From assembly GCF_002355435.1 (NCBI RefSeq), contig NZ_AP017313.1, positions 3,906,001 to 3,970,000 of the forward strand: a DNA stretch of 64,000 bases, in the 5' to 3' direction. Source of the DNA: Mucilaginibacter gotjawali (GTDB taxonomy: Bacteria > Bacteroidota > Bacteroidia > Sphingobacteriales > Sphingobacteriaceae). Shown one piece after another: positions 37,645 to 47,555 of this stretch; within the stretch, counting starts at the first letter, position 1, and each line of letters starts with the position of its first letter. The notes beneath the pieces are model-generated. The model was not told where the DNA came from. It ran no database searches and was given only the letters and a program-made list of their open reading frames with translations. Both the position numbers and the translations under genes were made by a program.

Positions 37645-38529
37645 TTAATGTTCAATAAAGAATTGGGATTGCAAAAGTGCGATAATTTCATTGTCAATGG
37701 CATTCGACTTTATTGACTCAGTGACGCGTTTTGTATCAAATGAACTGTAGATATTTTTGACCAGGTCTTCTGTAAAAGGAATATTTACAAACCTGAGCAG
37801 GCTTTTAGTTTGTTCAGGATCATTCATAATCTCTTCCATTTTAAATACCTTAAAATTGTCGCCATATAAATCTTTATAAATCTCCTTACATTTCATCGAC
37901 GCCATATAAACATCAACATGATATGCAAGTAGCCCCTTTGTTTTTACAATATTAACAAAATTTTTGAGTTTGGGGCCAAACGGCAATAAGCCTTTTCTTC
38001 GTAAACTAAACATACGTATAGTATAACGCACAAAGTCGGGCAGGTCAGCCACAGCCAATTGCTGAAAAAGTTTACGATCACTTATTGCCCCGGAAAGATC
38101 ATGGCTGCCCGTGTAAACAAAATATTTTTTTAAAATTAGTGATAGTTTGAATGAATCCTTGTGTACTGATCTGATATAGTTTGAATAAATACAGCGTACG
38201 GGGTCGCGGTCAACATAAATAATTTTAGCATCCGGAAATACGGCATGTACCATTTCTGGTCGTAACGAATTTATCGGCGATTTTTCAATTAATGTCTTTC
38301 CGTTCAGGTCTTTCGTAAATTTCGATCTGATACGGCTAACTATCTCATCAGTAATGTCAAACTCTACATCACTCAGGTATTTAAAGTTTCCGGTTTTCCA
38401 TAGTGCATGTGGTTCAATTTCAATATGCACATTTTTCGTGCTTCCGAAAATATGCGACACCAAAGTGGTACCCGACCGGGCCATTCCAACAATTAAAATA
38501 GGCGGATTTGGTTCTTTGTTTTGGTTCAT
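37645..38529 (-). CDS. sulfotransferase-family protein 2
   Basis: 294 aa. PAPS-binding loop ILIVGMARSGTTLVSHIFG at residues 11-29 and 3'-phosphate loop KIIYVDRDPVRCIYSNYIRS near residue 100, as in the sulfotransferase-3 / Stf-like group. It starts the sulfotransferase-gmd2-wcaI unit (26 nt before gmd2). Its position beside fucose genes suggests that a fucose residue may be sulfated; that is inference. Confidence 0.84.
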   Translation of the reverse strand: MNQNKEPNPPILIVGMARSGTTLVSHIFGSTKNVHIEIEPHALWKTGNFKYLSDVEFDITDEIVSRIRSKFTKDLNGKTLIEKSPINSLRPEMVHAVFPDAKIIYVDRDPVRCIYSNYIRSVHKDSFKLSLILKKYFVYTGSHDLSGAISDRKLFQQLAVADLPDFVRYTIRMFSLRRKGLLPFGPKLKNFVNIVKTKGLLAYHVDVYMASMKCKEIYKDLYGDNFKVFKMEEIMNDPEQTKSLLRFVNIPFTEDLVKNIYSSFDTKRVTESIKSNAIDNEIIALLQSQFFIEH

Positions 38530-38875
38530 TAACAGTTTTTTGCAGATAAATTAATAAAATTAACAAGGTTGTTTTGCATTCTTTATTAACAACCCTTGTT
38601 AATTAAAAACACCCCGGTTCGACGGATCAAATTGATTACATTTTAAATTGCCCCACCAGGCAAGTATTAACTAATATTGCGAATTCCATAAAAATAATGC
38701 TTAAAATTAATAATTATAATAAATACCAACTAATTGCAATTATTTTTTAAACCCTGTTAACGGCAATATTTTATATGATTCATTTTTACATTTCATTAAA
38801 ATTAAAATTGGTTACCTGACTCATGTTATCAACCCTGTACCTTGTTTAACCGAAAGATTTACAAAGCAGATCGTT
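38530..38875. other. intergenic, AT-rich, no gene seen
   Basis: About 350 bp between the GT4-like gene and sulfotransferase 2, both minus strand. Rich in ATTAAT/AATTAAT stretches. No TAnnTTTG element in the minus direction, no repeat family and no open frame worth calling. Confidence 0.5.
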
Positions 38876-40021
38876 TCAGTAAGGTGCACTCCCTAAAAAA
38901 ATATGTTTTATTTTGGGTATGATAACAGGTTGATCGTAATTTGATTTATAACTTTCCCTGGCCGTGACAGCAGTTTTCATCCATTTTTCCCTGTCAGTTA
39001 GCTTTTGCAAAGCAGCCGCTATAGCCACTGTATCCTTCGGTTGAACCAAAAATCCATTTGAATCGTTTTGAATTAAATCAGGAATAGAAGCGTGGTAAGT
39101 ACTTATAACCGGCGTAGCTGCATTTAGTGCTTCTATTATTGAATATGGCTGAGCTTCAATGGGGTAATAGGTTGGCAAAACAAAGACATCCGCGAGCAAA
39201 AAAAAGTCTTTTAACATTTTTCTATCCACAACTGATCCATAGATTTTTACATTATTTTCCATGTTGCCTGTAACGAGTTCACTTTCAAAATCTGCCCTGA
39301 TTTTTTGTGATGGCCAGCCCCCAACCAAATGAACGGTGAAATCGTTTTCAGGATCAGTTTTTTTGAAAAGCTCTGCTGCTTTTACTAAATCGCTATACCC
39401 CTTTTCGGCTATCATATTACTTATATAGAAAATATCAAAATGGCTTTTTCGACTTTTTCTTTCCATTTTTTCTTTTATCTCTTCATCCGTACAAATAATG
39501 TCAGACGAAATCATATTTGGTAAATAAGCAGTTCTGCTAGCCGGTATCTTATCCCCTATCCTGTTAAGCATAGGGCTCGAAAATATCAAAACATCCACGC
39601 GGGAGAGCAACCAGGGAAAAATACGTTTCGAAAGCCCGTTTTGAAAATTGTCACCATAATTCCCTGAATGTAATTGCGCAATTAATTTAGCCTTACTAAA
39701 GGTTTTTATAATGAAAGTATAAAAAACATCCCTTATAAGTGAAAATTTGGTTGACCCAAAAACTACATATACTGTTTCATAATTATTAGAAATGGTTTTT
39801 GTGAATAAACTGAAAATGTGCCCCAATAATTTAATGAGATGCGATAAACTAAAATCGCCTGACTTTCTGCTCAATCTATTCTTATCAACAATATTTATTT
39901 TGTCGGCAGTGCCTATGCACTCGTTAACACATTCAAAAGTTAGTTTAGTACCTATAGTTTGTCCTGTATTGGGGGGCGGGAAAGTGCAGAAAAAAAGAAT
40001 TTTATTTTTTGTATTGCTCAT
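38876..40021 (-). CDS. glycosyltransferase, GT4-like
   Basis: 381 aa from the ATG at 40021 (MSNTKNKILFFCTFPPPNTG); a start four codons upstream is also open. GT-B donor motifs: FYISNMIAEKGYSDLVKAAE, then YPIEAQPYSIIEALNAATPVIS with E-x7-E, then IPDLIQNDSNGFLV. It stands alone between long AT-rich gaps, so it is probably transcribed from its own promoter. Sugar specificity unknown. Confidence 0.87.
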   Translation of the reverse strand: MSNTKNKILFFCTFPPPNTGQTIGTKLTFECVNECIGTADKINIVDKNRLSRKSGDFSLSHLIKLLGHIFSLFTKTISNNYETVYVVFGSTKFSLIRDVFYTFIIKTFSKAKLIAQLHSGNYGDNFQNGLSKRIFPWLLSRVDVLIFSSPMLNRIGDKIPASRTAYLPNMISSDIICTDEEIKEKMERKSRKSHFDIFYISNMIAEKGYSDLVKAAELFKKTDPENDFTVHLVGGWPSQKIRADFESELVTGNMENNVKIYGSVVDRKMLKDFFLLADVFVLPTYYPIEAQPYSIIEALNAATPVISTYHASIPDLIQNDSNGFLVQPKDTVAIAAALQKLTDREKWMKTAVTARESYKSNYDQPVIIPKIKHIFLGSAPY

Positions 40022-40033
40022 GAAGAATAGCAT

Positions 40034-41063
40034 GTATAATTATAATTTCACAAATCACCTAAGTTAAATTATTCTCCTTTTTTCAGAGAACCGATATTTT
40101 GTTTATTGTAATTCAAAACAACTATCGGCAATCGAATTATCTTTTTACAAGTTATCGATTTTTTGCTTTATACTTTCACCGGGGTATAACACCAGCAAAT
40201 ACCTCCATGGTAATTAACATGGTAAGCCTATAAAAACCGATTTTTTATTTTAACAGAACTCATCTATTTCCGACCTGAAAATCAGGCAATCTATATGACT
40301 CTTCTGAAACCGCAGGGTATTTAAAGTGCACAGGCCAATTCCGTTCTGATCCGAATAAGGAGCAGATCAAATCAATAAAGGAAGCGTAAAACAGTTTATG
40401 GATCACCCTTTTATCAATACAAAGGTTGCGCTGTACAGATAATCTTCCAAAATTTGCATTGGTTTCGATTTCAGAAATCCTAAAATCAGAAAAGCTAAAA
40501 TCCCGGCGAGTTACGTTCCGTCCCGGGTTATCAAGTTTCCTTTTCAATAATTCTTACAAATAAATTAATATTCACTCTGGTTTCCCAAAAGAGAGAAACA
40601 ACTTAACTACAGTTAGTATTAGTATAGGGGTATTTTTGAATAAATCTGTATTAAAAAAGTGGCCTCGTTAGAGCGTAATATTACCAATATTTCTATCAGC
40701 GGTACTTTATCCAATCTTTTTTACCCCGCTAAGATAGCGATTTTCCACTCTATTTTTTCATCGAATAATGAAATTTAACGCGTAAACTCCAATTCCTAAC
40801 CCGATTATAAAAACCCGGGCCATCAATTATTAATGAAATAATAACCGCATTTTCGACAATAGGTTGTTAATTGCAAACATGCCTGGTTAATAAATTGTTA
40901 AATAGCAGCAGATCCCCGGGCGAATATATTTCAAACAAGGATTACCGGGCCGCCGCCAGGTAAACCGCGTGAGCGATAAAAATAACAATCGCAGAGCGAT
41001 TATATCAGCTTAAAAATTTTATAAAAACATCTCACCATTAATAATGTTAATTATTCTTACAGG
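40034..41063. other. long intergenic region, no convincing gene
   Basis: More than 1 kb between divergent genes. One minus-strand open frame of 95 codons (40260-40547) has no recognisable domain or family. Its first third is basic and it could be a decayed gene or chance. The rest is AT-rich with many stops in all frames. Confidence 0.4.
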
Positions 41064-41095
41064 TTGAGCAATATTTTATGTAATCTTTATATTTG
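41064..41095 (+). promoter_or_regulatory. promoter, TTG-N21-TATATTTG
   Basis: TTG at 41064-41066 and TATATTTG at 41088-41095, spaced 21 nt, fit the Bacteroidota housekeeping promoter (TTG, 17-23 nt, TAnnTTTG). It lies about 90 nt upstream of the lipoprotein gene at 41188. Best promoter match found in the window. Confidence 0.55.
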
Positions 41096-41187
41096 TGATT
41101 CACGATTGAACTATCACCTTAACTGCATTTATAAATCAGGTAAAAAAACAAAAAGTGTTTTTTTTAAATAAATACCAAGTCCATTGT

Positions 41188-43113
41188 ATGAAAAACATCC
41201 TGTTCGCAGCCATAATTTTTTTATTTTGTTGCTGTATAAATACCCCATCAAAAAAAAATCATACTAAAGAAAAAAATATTAAAAATAACGGTACGCCGGC
41301 AAAATCAACGACCGGCTCATCCTCAGAAAACAGTAATGGCAATAGTTTACCGGCGGAAAGCAAACGCGGCCTGCACAGTTATCCTATCAGTATACCAGAA
41401 TGGTACTTAAGCAACAGGATTCAAGTTTACACGGACAGGCTCAATTTAAGGGCACTTGATTCGAATAGTTTTTTTGGATTCCCGCAAACGTTAGCGCAAA
41501 ATGGAGCTACAGTTTTAACCAGAGCCATAAAAGCACGTGATGAAGAACCCTGGTGGCCCTCAAAAGTTGGCAAATTGAATCCTCAAACCATGCAATTTAA
41601 CGCAAACGGGGGTAATCTTGCCAAAAAAATCATAGATCAAATTCATGATTTGAATATGAAAGCCATTATTTATTACAGGCACACTGAAGATGCTGAACTG
41701 CTGGAGGAACATTCCGATTGGGCAGCAAGAGATATAGATGGCCAATTGGTAAATAGTACACGTGGTATAGCAATGTCGCTTAATTCGCCTTACAAAAAGG
41801 CGTTAATCATCAGAATTCGTGAATTGGCTTCTTATGGCGCAGATGGCTTTTATTTTGACTACATGCATATTCCCTTAAAGGCCGATTTTTCAGAATTCTC
41901 GCAAAGGCTTTACAGAAAAACCTATGGTGTTGATATGATTAAAGATTATCAATCGGGTAATATTTTGCGATATTATGAATTTCGCAATAACACGATCAGT
42001 CAGTTTTTTACTGAATTAAGAGATAGTTTAAGTAAGGATGGTAAATCTCCGGTTTTATTAATAAGTGGAAACACCTGGCCCAAGCTTATAGATTTGCATA
42101 TGAACAGCGAATTTTTCCATAATTTTATTCTGAAATCTGAATTAACCATTCCTATAACCGACATAACCAGTGCCGGTACTTTTGAAATGCCTGCAAATTT
42201 AAAAAATAGCATTTCGCCATTTTATTTAAATGCCTTTTGTTTCTCGTACATGCGGGATAATACCGCAGGACCGCCACATATTTGGTGTACCGGACTAAAT
42301 AATCCGGAAGAAATAAGTACTGTTTCATCCGGTTTAATATCGCTGGGTTGTATTGCAAATCTAAACATAGATCCTAATTCAAATATTGCGGCATTTGGCC
42401 CGGTTTTACAATGGAACAAGAAATATGGCAATTATTTTAAGCAGTTGGTTCCGTATACAAATGTTGGTATATTAGTGTCTGAAAACCAAAGAAATTCTTA
42501 TTTGTCCAACCCTACGGAAGCATGGAATAATGTGTTAACACCCGCATACAATAGCTTTTTACAGTTATATAGAATTGGCGCCCCTGTGCAACTTGTTTCT
42601 GATGCAGGCCTTACAACTTATAACATAGCTAAACTGAATGTTGTTTACTGTAATAAATCTATCACTAAAATCCCGGAACGCCTGCAAAGTGAAAAAAGCA
42701 AATTTGTTAATTTTTCTGAACTTAATAACAATGATGGAAAGAAGCTTGCCATGGCACTTAATCTGCCGGTTTTTTGCCTCAAGGATAATGAAAACGAACA
42801 TGTTAATTATTTCACCGGGGCAACAAACAATTTGTTTATAGTTTGTGGCGGTGATTTTAGTAGCAGCGTTAAATTTAAAAACCCCAGGCTTACCTCCATT
42901 TTAACACAATGGGCAGCTAACGAAAACAATAGTTCAGTAACAACTTTACACCTTTATATCAAAAAGGACAGGTTTTTGGGTAATCCGCAAATTGAGGATG
43001 TTATAGATTCAAGAGTTATTACTTCGAACAAATTGGATAATGACTACTACGAATTTGATATCAGGAAAAAGAGTAATACGCTTGGGATGTTAGAAGTTAA
43101 ATTCAAAGAATAG
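41188..43113 (+). CDS. lipoprotein with glycoside-hydrolase-like TIM barrel
   Basis: 641 aa from the ATG at 41188; a GTG at 41155 would place 11 unconserved residues before the signal sequence. The signal MKNILFAAIIFLFCCCINTP ends in a Cys cluster, so it is probably a lipoprotein. A low-complexity Ser/Asn linker is followed by a barrel-like domain: GATVLTRAIKARDEEPWW, IHDLNMKAIIYYRHTED, LASYGADGFYFDYMHIPL. This layout recalls hypothetical GH families that cleave alpha-glycosidic bonds; the Asp in GFYFDYMH may be catalytic. It is alone on the plus strand inside the locus, so the exported polymer is a plausible substrate. No family is named with confidence. Confidence 0.7.
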   Translation: MKNILFAAIIFLFCCCINTPSKKNHTKEKNIKNNGTPAKSTTGSSSENSNGNSLPAESKRGLHSYPISIPEWYLSNRIQVYTDRLNLRALDSNSFFGFPQTLAQNGATVLTRAIKARDEEPWWPSKVGKLNPQTMQFNANGGNLAKKIIDQIHDLNMKAIIYYRHTEDAELLEEHSDWAARDIDGQLVNSTRGIAMSLNSPYKKALIIRIRELASYGADGFYFDYMHIPLKADFSEFSQRLYRKTYGVDMIKDYQSGNILRYYEFRNNTISQFFTELRDSLSKDGKSPVLLISGNTWPKLIDLHMNSEFFHNFILKSELTIPITDITSAGTFEMPANLKNSISPFYLNAFCFSYMRDNTAGPPHIWCTGLNNPEEISTVSSGLISLGCIANLNIDPNSNIAAFGPVLQWNKKYGNYFKQLVPYTNVGILVSENQRNSYLSNPTEAWNNVLTPAYNSFLQLYRIGAPVQLVSDAGLTTYNIAKLNVVYCNKSITKIPERLQSEKSKFVNFSELNNNDGKKLAMALNLPVFCLKDNENEHVNYFTGATNNLFIVCGGDFSSSVKFKNPRLTSILTQWAANENNSSVTTLHLYIKKDRFLGNPQIEDVIDSRVITSNKLDNDYYEFDIRKKSNTLGMLEVKFKE

Positions 43114-43283
43114 CAACATTTTAAATAATCTGCCAAAGGTTAAGCCTGGCGGATATTGATTTGCTTATTGCTATAATTTTAATTCAGCAACCATATATCA
43201 GTTGTAATTTGATTGGCAGCAACCATTACAATATCGCGTATGGTCTACAATTTACCCCGGCCGCTAAAACTTACCTGGTTTAT

Positions 43284-44594
43284 TTATTTGGATAAACCCA
43301 GGGCGCTCATAATATTAAACCCGAGCCGCTTTTTAACATATCCTACAGCCATCAGATTTGAGATGGCTACAACTATAGCTGTCGCCATGGCGGAACCCAC
43401 GGCACCAAATAGCGGATTGAGAATAAATGCTAATACGATAGCCAAAATACCGTTTATAACGTTGATAGTTAGCATATCCTTTTCATTCCCACTCATCATT
43501 AATAAATAGGCAACTGACCCTGTAATTACGTTTATATACTGCCCTACAGCCAAGATTCTTAATAGCCAGATCCCCTGGCTAAAATCCTTTCCGAATAATG
43601 ACATAATAAACCCGGGGAAAATCCATATAAAAATAACAACTGGTGTGCCAACAAGTGTCATAACCCAGGTTGTATTTCGTGCATACCGTCTTAATTCATC
43701 CATTTTCCCCTGGTTATACATTGCGGCAAACCTGGGCGCACTTACGTAATTAATTGCCGTCATAATAAAAGTAATTAAAACTGTAGTGTTACGCGCCACG
43801 GCAAGCTGGGCAAGTTCAGCCGGAGAATTGTAAATACCTGCGACAAATTGTCCTCCCCACATAATTACCTGCTGCATAATCGATCCAAGCCAAAGCGGTA
43901 AGCAACTTGCCCATAGCAATTTAAAATCGTAATTATTACTTTCACCGGCAGGAACGCTCTTATACCACCAAAAGTATGCAAGTGCTACCGTTAAAATACT
44001 GGTAATTGTATAAAACATTGAAGCAATTGTGCTGTTTTTTGGCGAAAAAATAAACATTAGAATCATCAGGAGCAGCGGCGAGGCAATTTTCAATACTGTA
44101 ACTGAAAACAAGACCTTTCTTCTGCCCTGCAGGGCCATCGCCAGGATATTATATACGGCAAAAAAGGGCATTGAAACAGAAATCCAAAAAAGCGGCCAGG
44201 TAAGTTTCTCTTTATGAAATAAGTGGATAGATAATGTTTTAGAACATACACAAAAAATCACAGCTATTATTGATGTAAAAATCCAAATTCTTTTCAAAAT
44301 GCTTTTCATCAATCCATGCACATCATCCCACTCCTCTTTGGCGCTATGCACACTTACAAATTTAAGTACAGCATTATCAGCACCTATGCGCCCAATCATT
44401 GTTACAATTGTTGAAACCGTTATGGCGAGGAAAAAATATCCGGCCTCCTCGGCACCTAAGTAGCGGGCTACTATTATATTCATAATGAAGGCAGCTATGG
44501 CCCCCCCTCCTCTTGCAAATAGCGCAACAATTGAGTGTATAATAAGTTCCTTATTCGCTTCGTTCTTTTTGAAATTTAATATTTTTTTGTACAT
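43284..44594 (-). CDS. Wzx-type polysaccharide flippase 2
   Basis: 436 aa membrane protein with about 12-14 hydrophobic helices. N-terminal HSIVALFARGGGAIAAFIMNIIVARYLGAEEAGYFFLA (residues 21-58) is typical of the polysaccharide biosynthesis / MATE-like transporters. It differs clearly from flippase 1. With the wza2-wzc2-wzy2 group upstream it would complete a second Wzy-dependent assembly line. It is convergent with the lipoprotein gene; no clear terminator was seen in the 170-bp gap. Confidence 0.86.
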   Translation of the reverse strand: MYKKILNFKKNEANKELIIHSIVALFARGGGAIAAFIMNIIVARYLGAEEAGYFFLAITVSTIVTMIGRIGADNAVLKFVSVHSAKEEWDDVHGLMKSILKRIWIFTSIIAVIFCVCSKTLSIHLFHKEKLTWPLFWISVSMPFFAVYNILAMALQGRRKVLFSVTVLKIASPLLLMILMFIFSPKNSTIASMFYTITSILTVALAYFWWYKSVPAGESNNYDFKLLWASCLPLWLGSIMQQVIMWGGQFVAGIYNSPAELAQLAVARNTTVLITFIMTAINYVSAPRFAAMYNQGKMDELRRYARNTTWVMTLVGTPVVIFIWIFPGFIMSLFGKDFSQGIWLLRILAVGQYINVITGSVAYLLMMSGNEKDMLTINVINGILAIVLAFILNPLFGAVGSAMATAIVVAISNLMAVGYVKKRLGFNIMSALGLSK

Positions 44595-44991
44595 GAACTA
44601 CTTTTGTAAACTTTTAAACGAATGCCATTTCAATTTTCAATAGCAACCTACCCATGCTTAATTGTTTTGACAGACTATTTTTTAACTACCCAAAAAATAG
44701 CGATAGATATTGCCGCTTTAAACGTTGTTTTTCAAGCATGGATTATAATGATCCAGCCATTAAACTAAAAATTCAATTTTCTTCAGCGAGCGAATACAAG
44801 CCTGAATTAAAAAGCTGTTTCAAATTTAGTTTTAGGCCAGCTGAACCAATTCCTTTCTTACCTGAAATACTGACGTTAACCAATTAAATTACTGAATTAC
44901 CTGCAAGAGATTTAATACAAACAATGAGGCCTTGCTTCTGCCTGCCTGCATCAACATTGTTAACGCCCCGTTAATAACAACTTACAGGATA
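44595..44991. other. intergenic, no convincing gene
   Basis: About 400 bp between flippase 2 and sulfotransferase 3. A plus-strand open frame of 77 codons (44654-44887) has no recognisable family and runs against the local gene direction; it was not called. No repeat or promoter identified. Confidence 0.4.
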
Positions 44992-45903
44992 TCATATTTC
45001 ATACCCCAATTTCAACATTGACGAATAAAAAAGTTTATTTAATGCATCAATAGTTTCCGGTTTTAATTTATTCTTGTGATCCCCCGGTTTTATATTTCTT
45101 ATAAAAGAATTTTTATCCTCTTTTTTTACAACAAATGAGGTTTCACTTATAATTTTATTTAGCACGTCCTCTTTATCAATAGGAGTTAAAAAAGCTGTCA
45201 ATTTTCGTAACCAGGAAGGAAAACTCCCTACCATGTCTTCATATTTAAGCAGCAGTACGTTTTCCCGCGGTAGCAAATAATTACAGTAATCCTCATATTC
45301 CGCAGCTAATTCAATAGCATACTTTAAAACAAATTCATCAATTGATAGCTTACTGTATTTTTCCCTGTCTTCAATTACTTCTTTTCTACTCAGGGGATGA
45401 TTAAATAGTGTCGAAAAATAATGAGACGTTAAAACATCCCGCGGGTCTCTTAACACCAACAGTATTTTAAATTTGTCCAAATTCGGGAAATCATTATAGG
45501 ACCTGAAAATGTAATAAAAACCCCGTTCCTTTAAAACCTTGCTCATCAAGGCTTTGTTATTATAGTGTTTGGCCTGATCGTCTAATGAAAGCAAACCGCC
45601 TAAATTAATAGGAACAAGCTCCTTACGGCCGATAATTTTAATAATTGTGTGTTTTATAAATGTAGAAGCACTTTTGTGTACCGTAAAAAATAAAATACTT
45701 TGCTGGCTGCTACTGCTTTTTCTTTTTAATCCTTTAAGTAAAAGAAACTCGTCACTAAAATAAATGGGTCTTAATTGGGTCAACAAAAAAGAATAAGTTT
45801 TAAAATACAACGAGTTTTTACTTTTTGTCTTTGCTGTTTTCTCAAGCTTTCTTTGAGTTGATTTAATAAATTCCTTTATCATAGAGTATGTCGTTTTGAT
45901 CAA
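44992..45903 (-). CDS. sulfotransferase-family protein 3
   Basis: 303 aa. PAPS loop SILFFTVHKSASTFIKHTI near residue 70 and 3'-phosphate region ILLVLRDPRDVLTSHYFS near residue 145, in the style of sulfotransferase-1-domain proteins. Alternative start: the ATG seven codons in. Third sulfotransferase of the locus and clearly different in sequence from the other two, so each may modify a different sugar or position. It lies just downstream of wzy2. Confidence 0.8.
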   Translation of the reverse strand: MIKTTYSMIKEFIKSTQRKLEKTAKTKSKNSLYFKTYSFLLTQLRPIYFSDEFLLLKGLKRKSSSSQQSILFFTVHKSASTFIKHTIIKIIGRKELVPINLGGLLSLDDQAKHYNNKALMSKVLKERGFYYIFRSYNDFPNLDKFKILLVLRDPRDVLTSHYFSTLFNHPLSRKEVIEDREKYSKLSIDEFVLKYAIELAAEYEDYCNYLLPRENVLLLKYEDMVGSFPSWLRKLTAFLTPIDKEDVLNKIISETSFVVKKEDKNSFIRNIKPGDHKNKLKPETIDALNKLFYSSMLKLGYEI

Positions 45904-46002
45904 AAATTATAATATCACATAAAAATTCCGCTTGATCTGCTGTTAAATATTAACTTTCATATACATGCTTTAAATTGTTGCAATCGCCAAAATTGTCAAA
46001 GC

Positions 46003-47439
46003 TTATTTTAGAAATTTTAAAACAAAATAAAGGGGAAGAAAATCAATCAGGAATTGAACAGCGGCACTTCCAACACTAAATCCAATCATGTTGAATCCGA
46101 ATTGATAACAAAAGAAAAAATAAAGCAAAACCGAATAGCTTTGGACGGAGTTGCTAAAAACGTTAAACATGTAGGCCATAAAATAGCCGTAACAAAACAT
46201 TAAACCTATCACCCCGATAAAGCCAAATTGCAAATAGCCTTCGGCCGGCAGCCCGGGTGGTACCGAGCCGCTTGCACCTAATGGGCCGGTAAATAGCGGC
46301 TGTATCCTGGTTTCAATAGCAGTTATAGGCTTGTTTACCCAAATCGATCTGGGGATTGGGGCTAAAAAGAAATCAATAAATGAAAGGCCGTATTCCAATT
46401 GAAATTTATTTCTCTCAACAGCATCATAAAGCACCCCTGTCTTGTCGGCGCTTAAAAGATTACGGTTACCAAAAACCTTGTCAATAAAACTATCGCCGGT
46501 GATGGATAAGTCCTCTTCACTAACATTTCTGCCCGATTGTCTTAAAGCGCCGATGATTACAATTACCAACGCAACAATAACAAAACTGGATGTGACTTTG
46601 AACCATGGAAATTTCTTTTTTTCCTGGAACATTAATGAAAGCATCATCCAATAAAATATGTCCCAAATAATCGGGAGTCTTGAACTTAAAAAGAGATTGG
46701 GAGCATTTCCAACAATAAAGAAAAAAATTAAAAGTATACCATGCCAACTCATCATTTTCTTACCTCTGGCATAAAACCAGGTAATATAAATCAGAAAAGC
46801 AGTTTTACCCTGCAGCAATAAATCCCGGGGAATACCTAAGGATGTCCTGGATAATTGCCCCTGGTCATCCGAAACAAGCTCATATTTTTTGGTGAACGAC
46901 GTAAAAAACTGGACACCAAAAATCTTATAAAAAATAAAAAGACCTATTGAAGATAAGACGAGCAAGGCCAATAAAACAGGTACCAGCCTTTTTTCCTTTT
47001 TAAAAAAACTTATTGTAAAAAAACCTTTTTTCCACTTGCTTAACTTTGTTACTCTTTTTCCAACAACATAACCAACCATCATTATAGCAAGTCCCAGAAT
47101 ATTTATTATACCACCATTTATGGCGATTTGTATCCCTCGTCCGAGCAGCAAAAACTCCGTAACGTTTGGTCTGTCAGGAAAAAAAAACATGTATACCAAC
47201 CTGCAGACGGAGCCGCCAAATACGTCGAGGAAAATAAAGTTAATTGGCTCTAATAAACTTGTGTTTTTGTTTAAGCTATAATAAATGCAAAAAAGCCCCC
47301 AGGTTGCTCCTGCAAGCAGGAGGTACGAATAACTCGGATCGAAAAAAACACCAATAAAACCTATAAAAAGCAGTATTCCGGCGATTAAAGAAAAAATGAA
47401 ATTTATCTGATTGTTTATGTAAAAGGTTTTAATTTTCAT
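46003..47439 (-). CDS. Wzy-like oligosaccharide polymerase, candidate 2
   Basis: 478 aa with about ten to twelve membrane segments and a large loop at about residues 300-400 that includes FFLAPIPRSIWVNKPITAIETR, as in oligosaccharide repeat-unit polymerases (O-antigen polymerase / WzyE-like). Not obviously related to candidate 1. It follows wzc2 by about 115 bp, consistent with a wza2-wzc2-wzy2 export unit. Confidence 0.76.
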   Translation of the reverse strand: MKIKTFYINNQINFIFSLIAGILLFIGFIGVFFDPSYSYLLLAGATWGLFCIYYSLNKNTSLLEPINFIFLDVFGGSVCRLVYMFFFPDRPNVTEFLLLGRGIQIAINGGIINILGLAIMMVGYVVGKRVTKLSKWKKGFFTISFFKKEKRLVPVLLALLVLSSIGLFIFYKIFGVQFFTSFTKKYELVSDDQGQLSRTSLGIPRDLLLQGKTAFLIYITWFYARGKKMMSWHGILLIFFFIVGNAPNLFLSSRLPIIWDIFYWMMLSLMFQEKKKFPWFKVTSSFVIVALVIVIIGALRQSGRNVSEEDLSITGDSFIDKVFGNRNLLSADKTGVLYDAVERNKFQLEYGLSFIDFFLAPIPRSIWVNKPITAIETRIQPLFTGPLGASGSVPPGLPAEGYLQFGFIGVIGLMFCYGYFMAYMFNVFSNSVQSYSVLLYFFFCYQFGFNMIGFSVGSAAVQFLIDFLPLYFVLKFLK

Positions 47440-47555
47440 TTTATAATATTACATGGTACAGAAAATCAATCCAGCTTTTATTTTTTCTTATAATATAAAA
47501 TAGTCAGATACCTTTCAAGCGGTCAGTCATTTTAGTTAACCTGTATTATCTCAGG

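Noticed and set aside
40260..40547. 95-codon minus-strand open frame
   Set aside because: No recognisable family or domain and it lies in a long AT-rich gap; not supported as a gene.
44654..44887. 77-codon plus-strand open frame
   Set aside because: Opposite to the local gene direction, no family, composition like the surrounding spacer.
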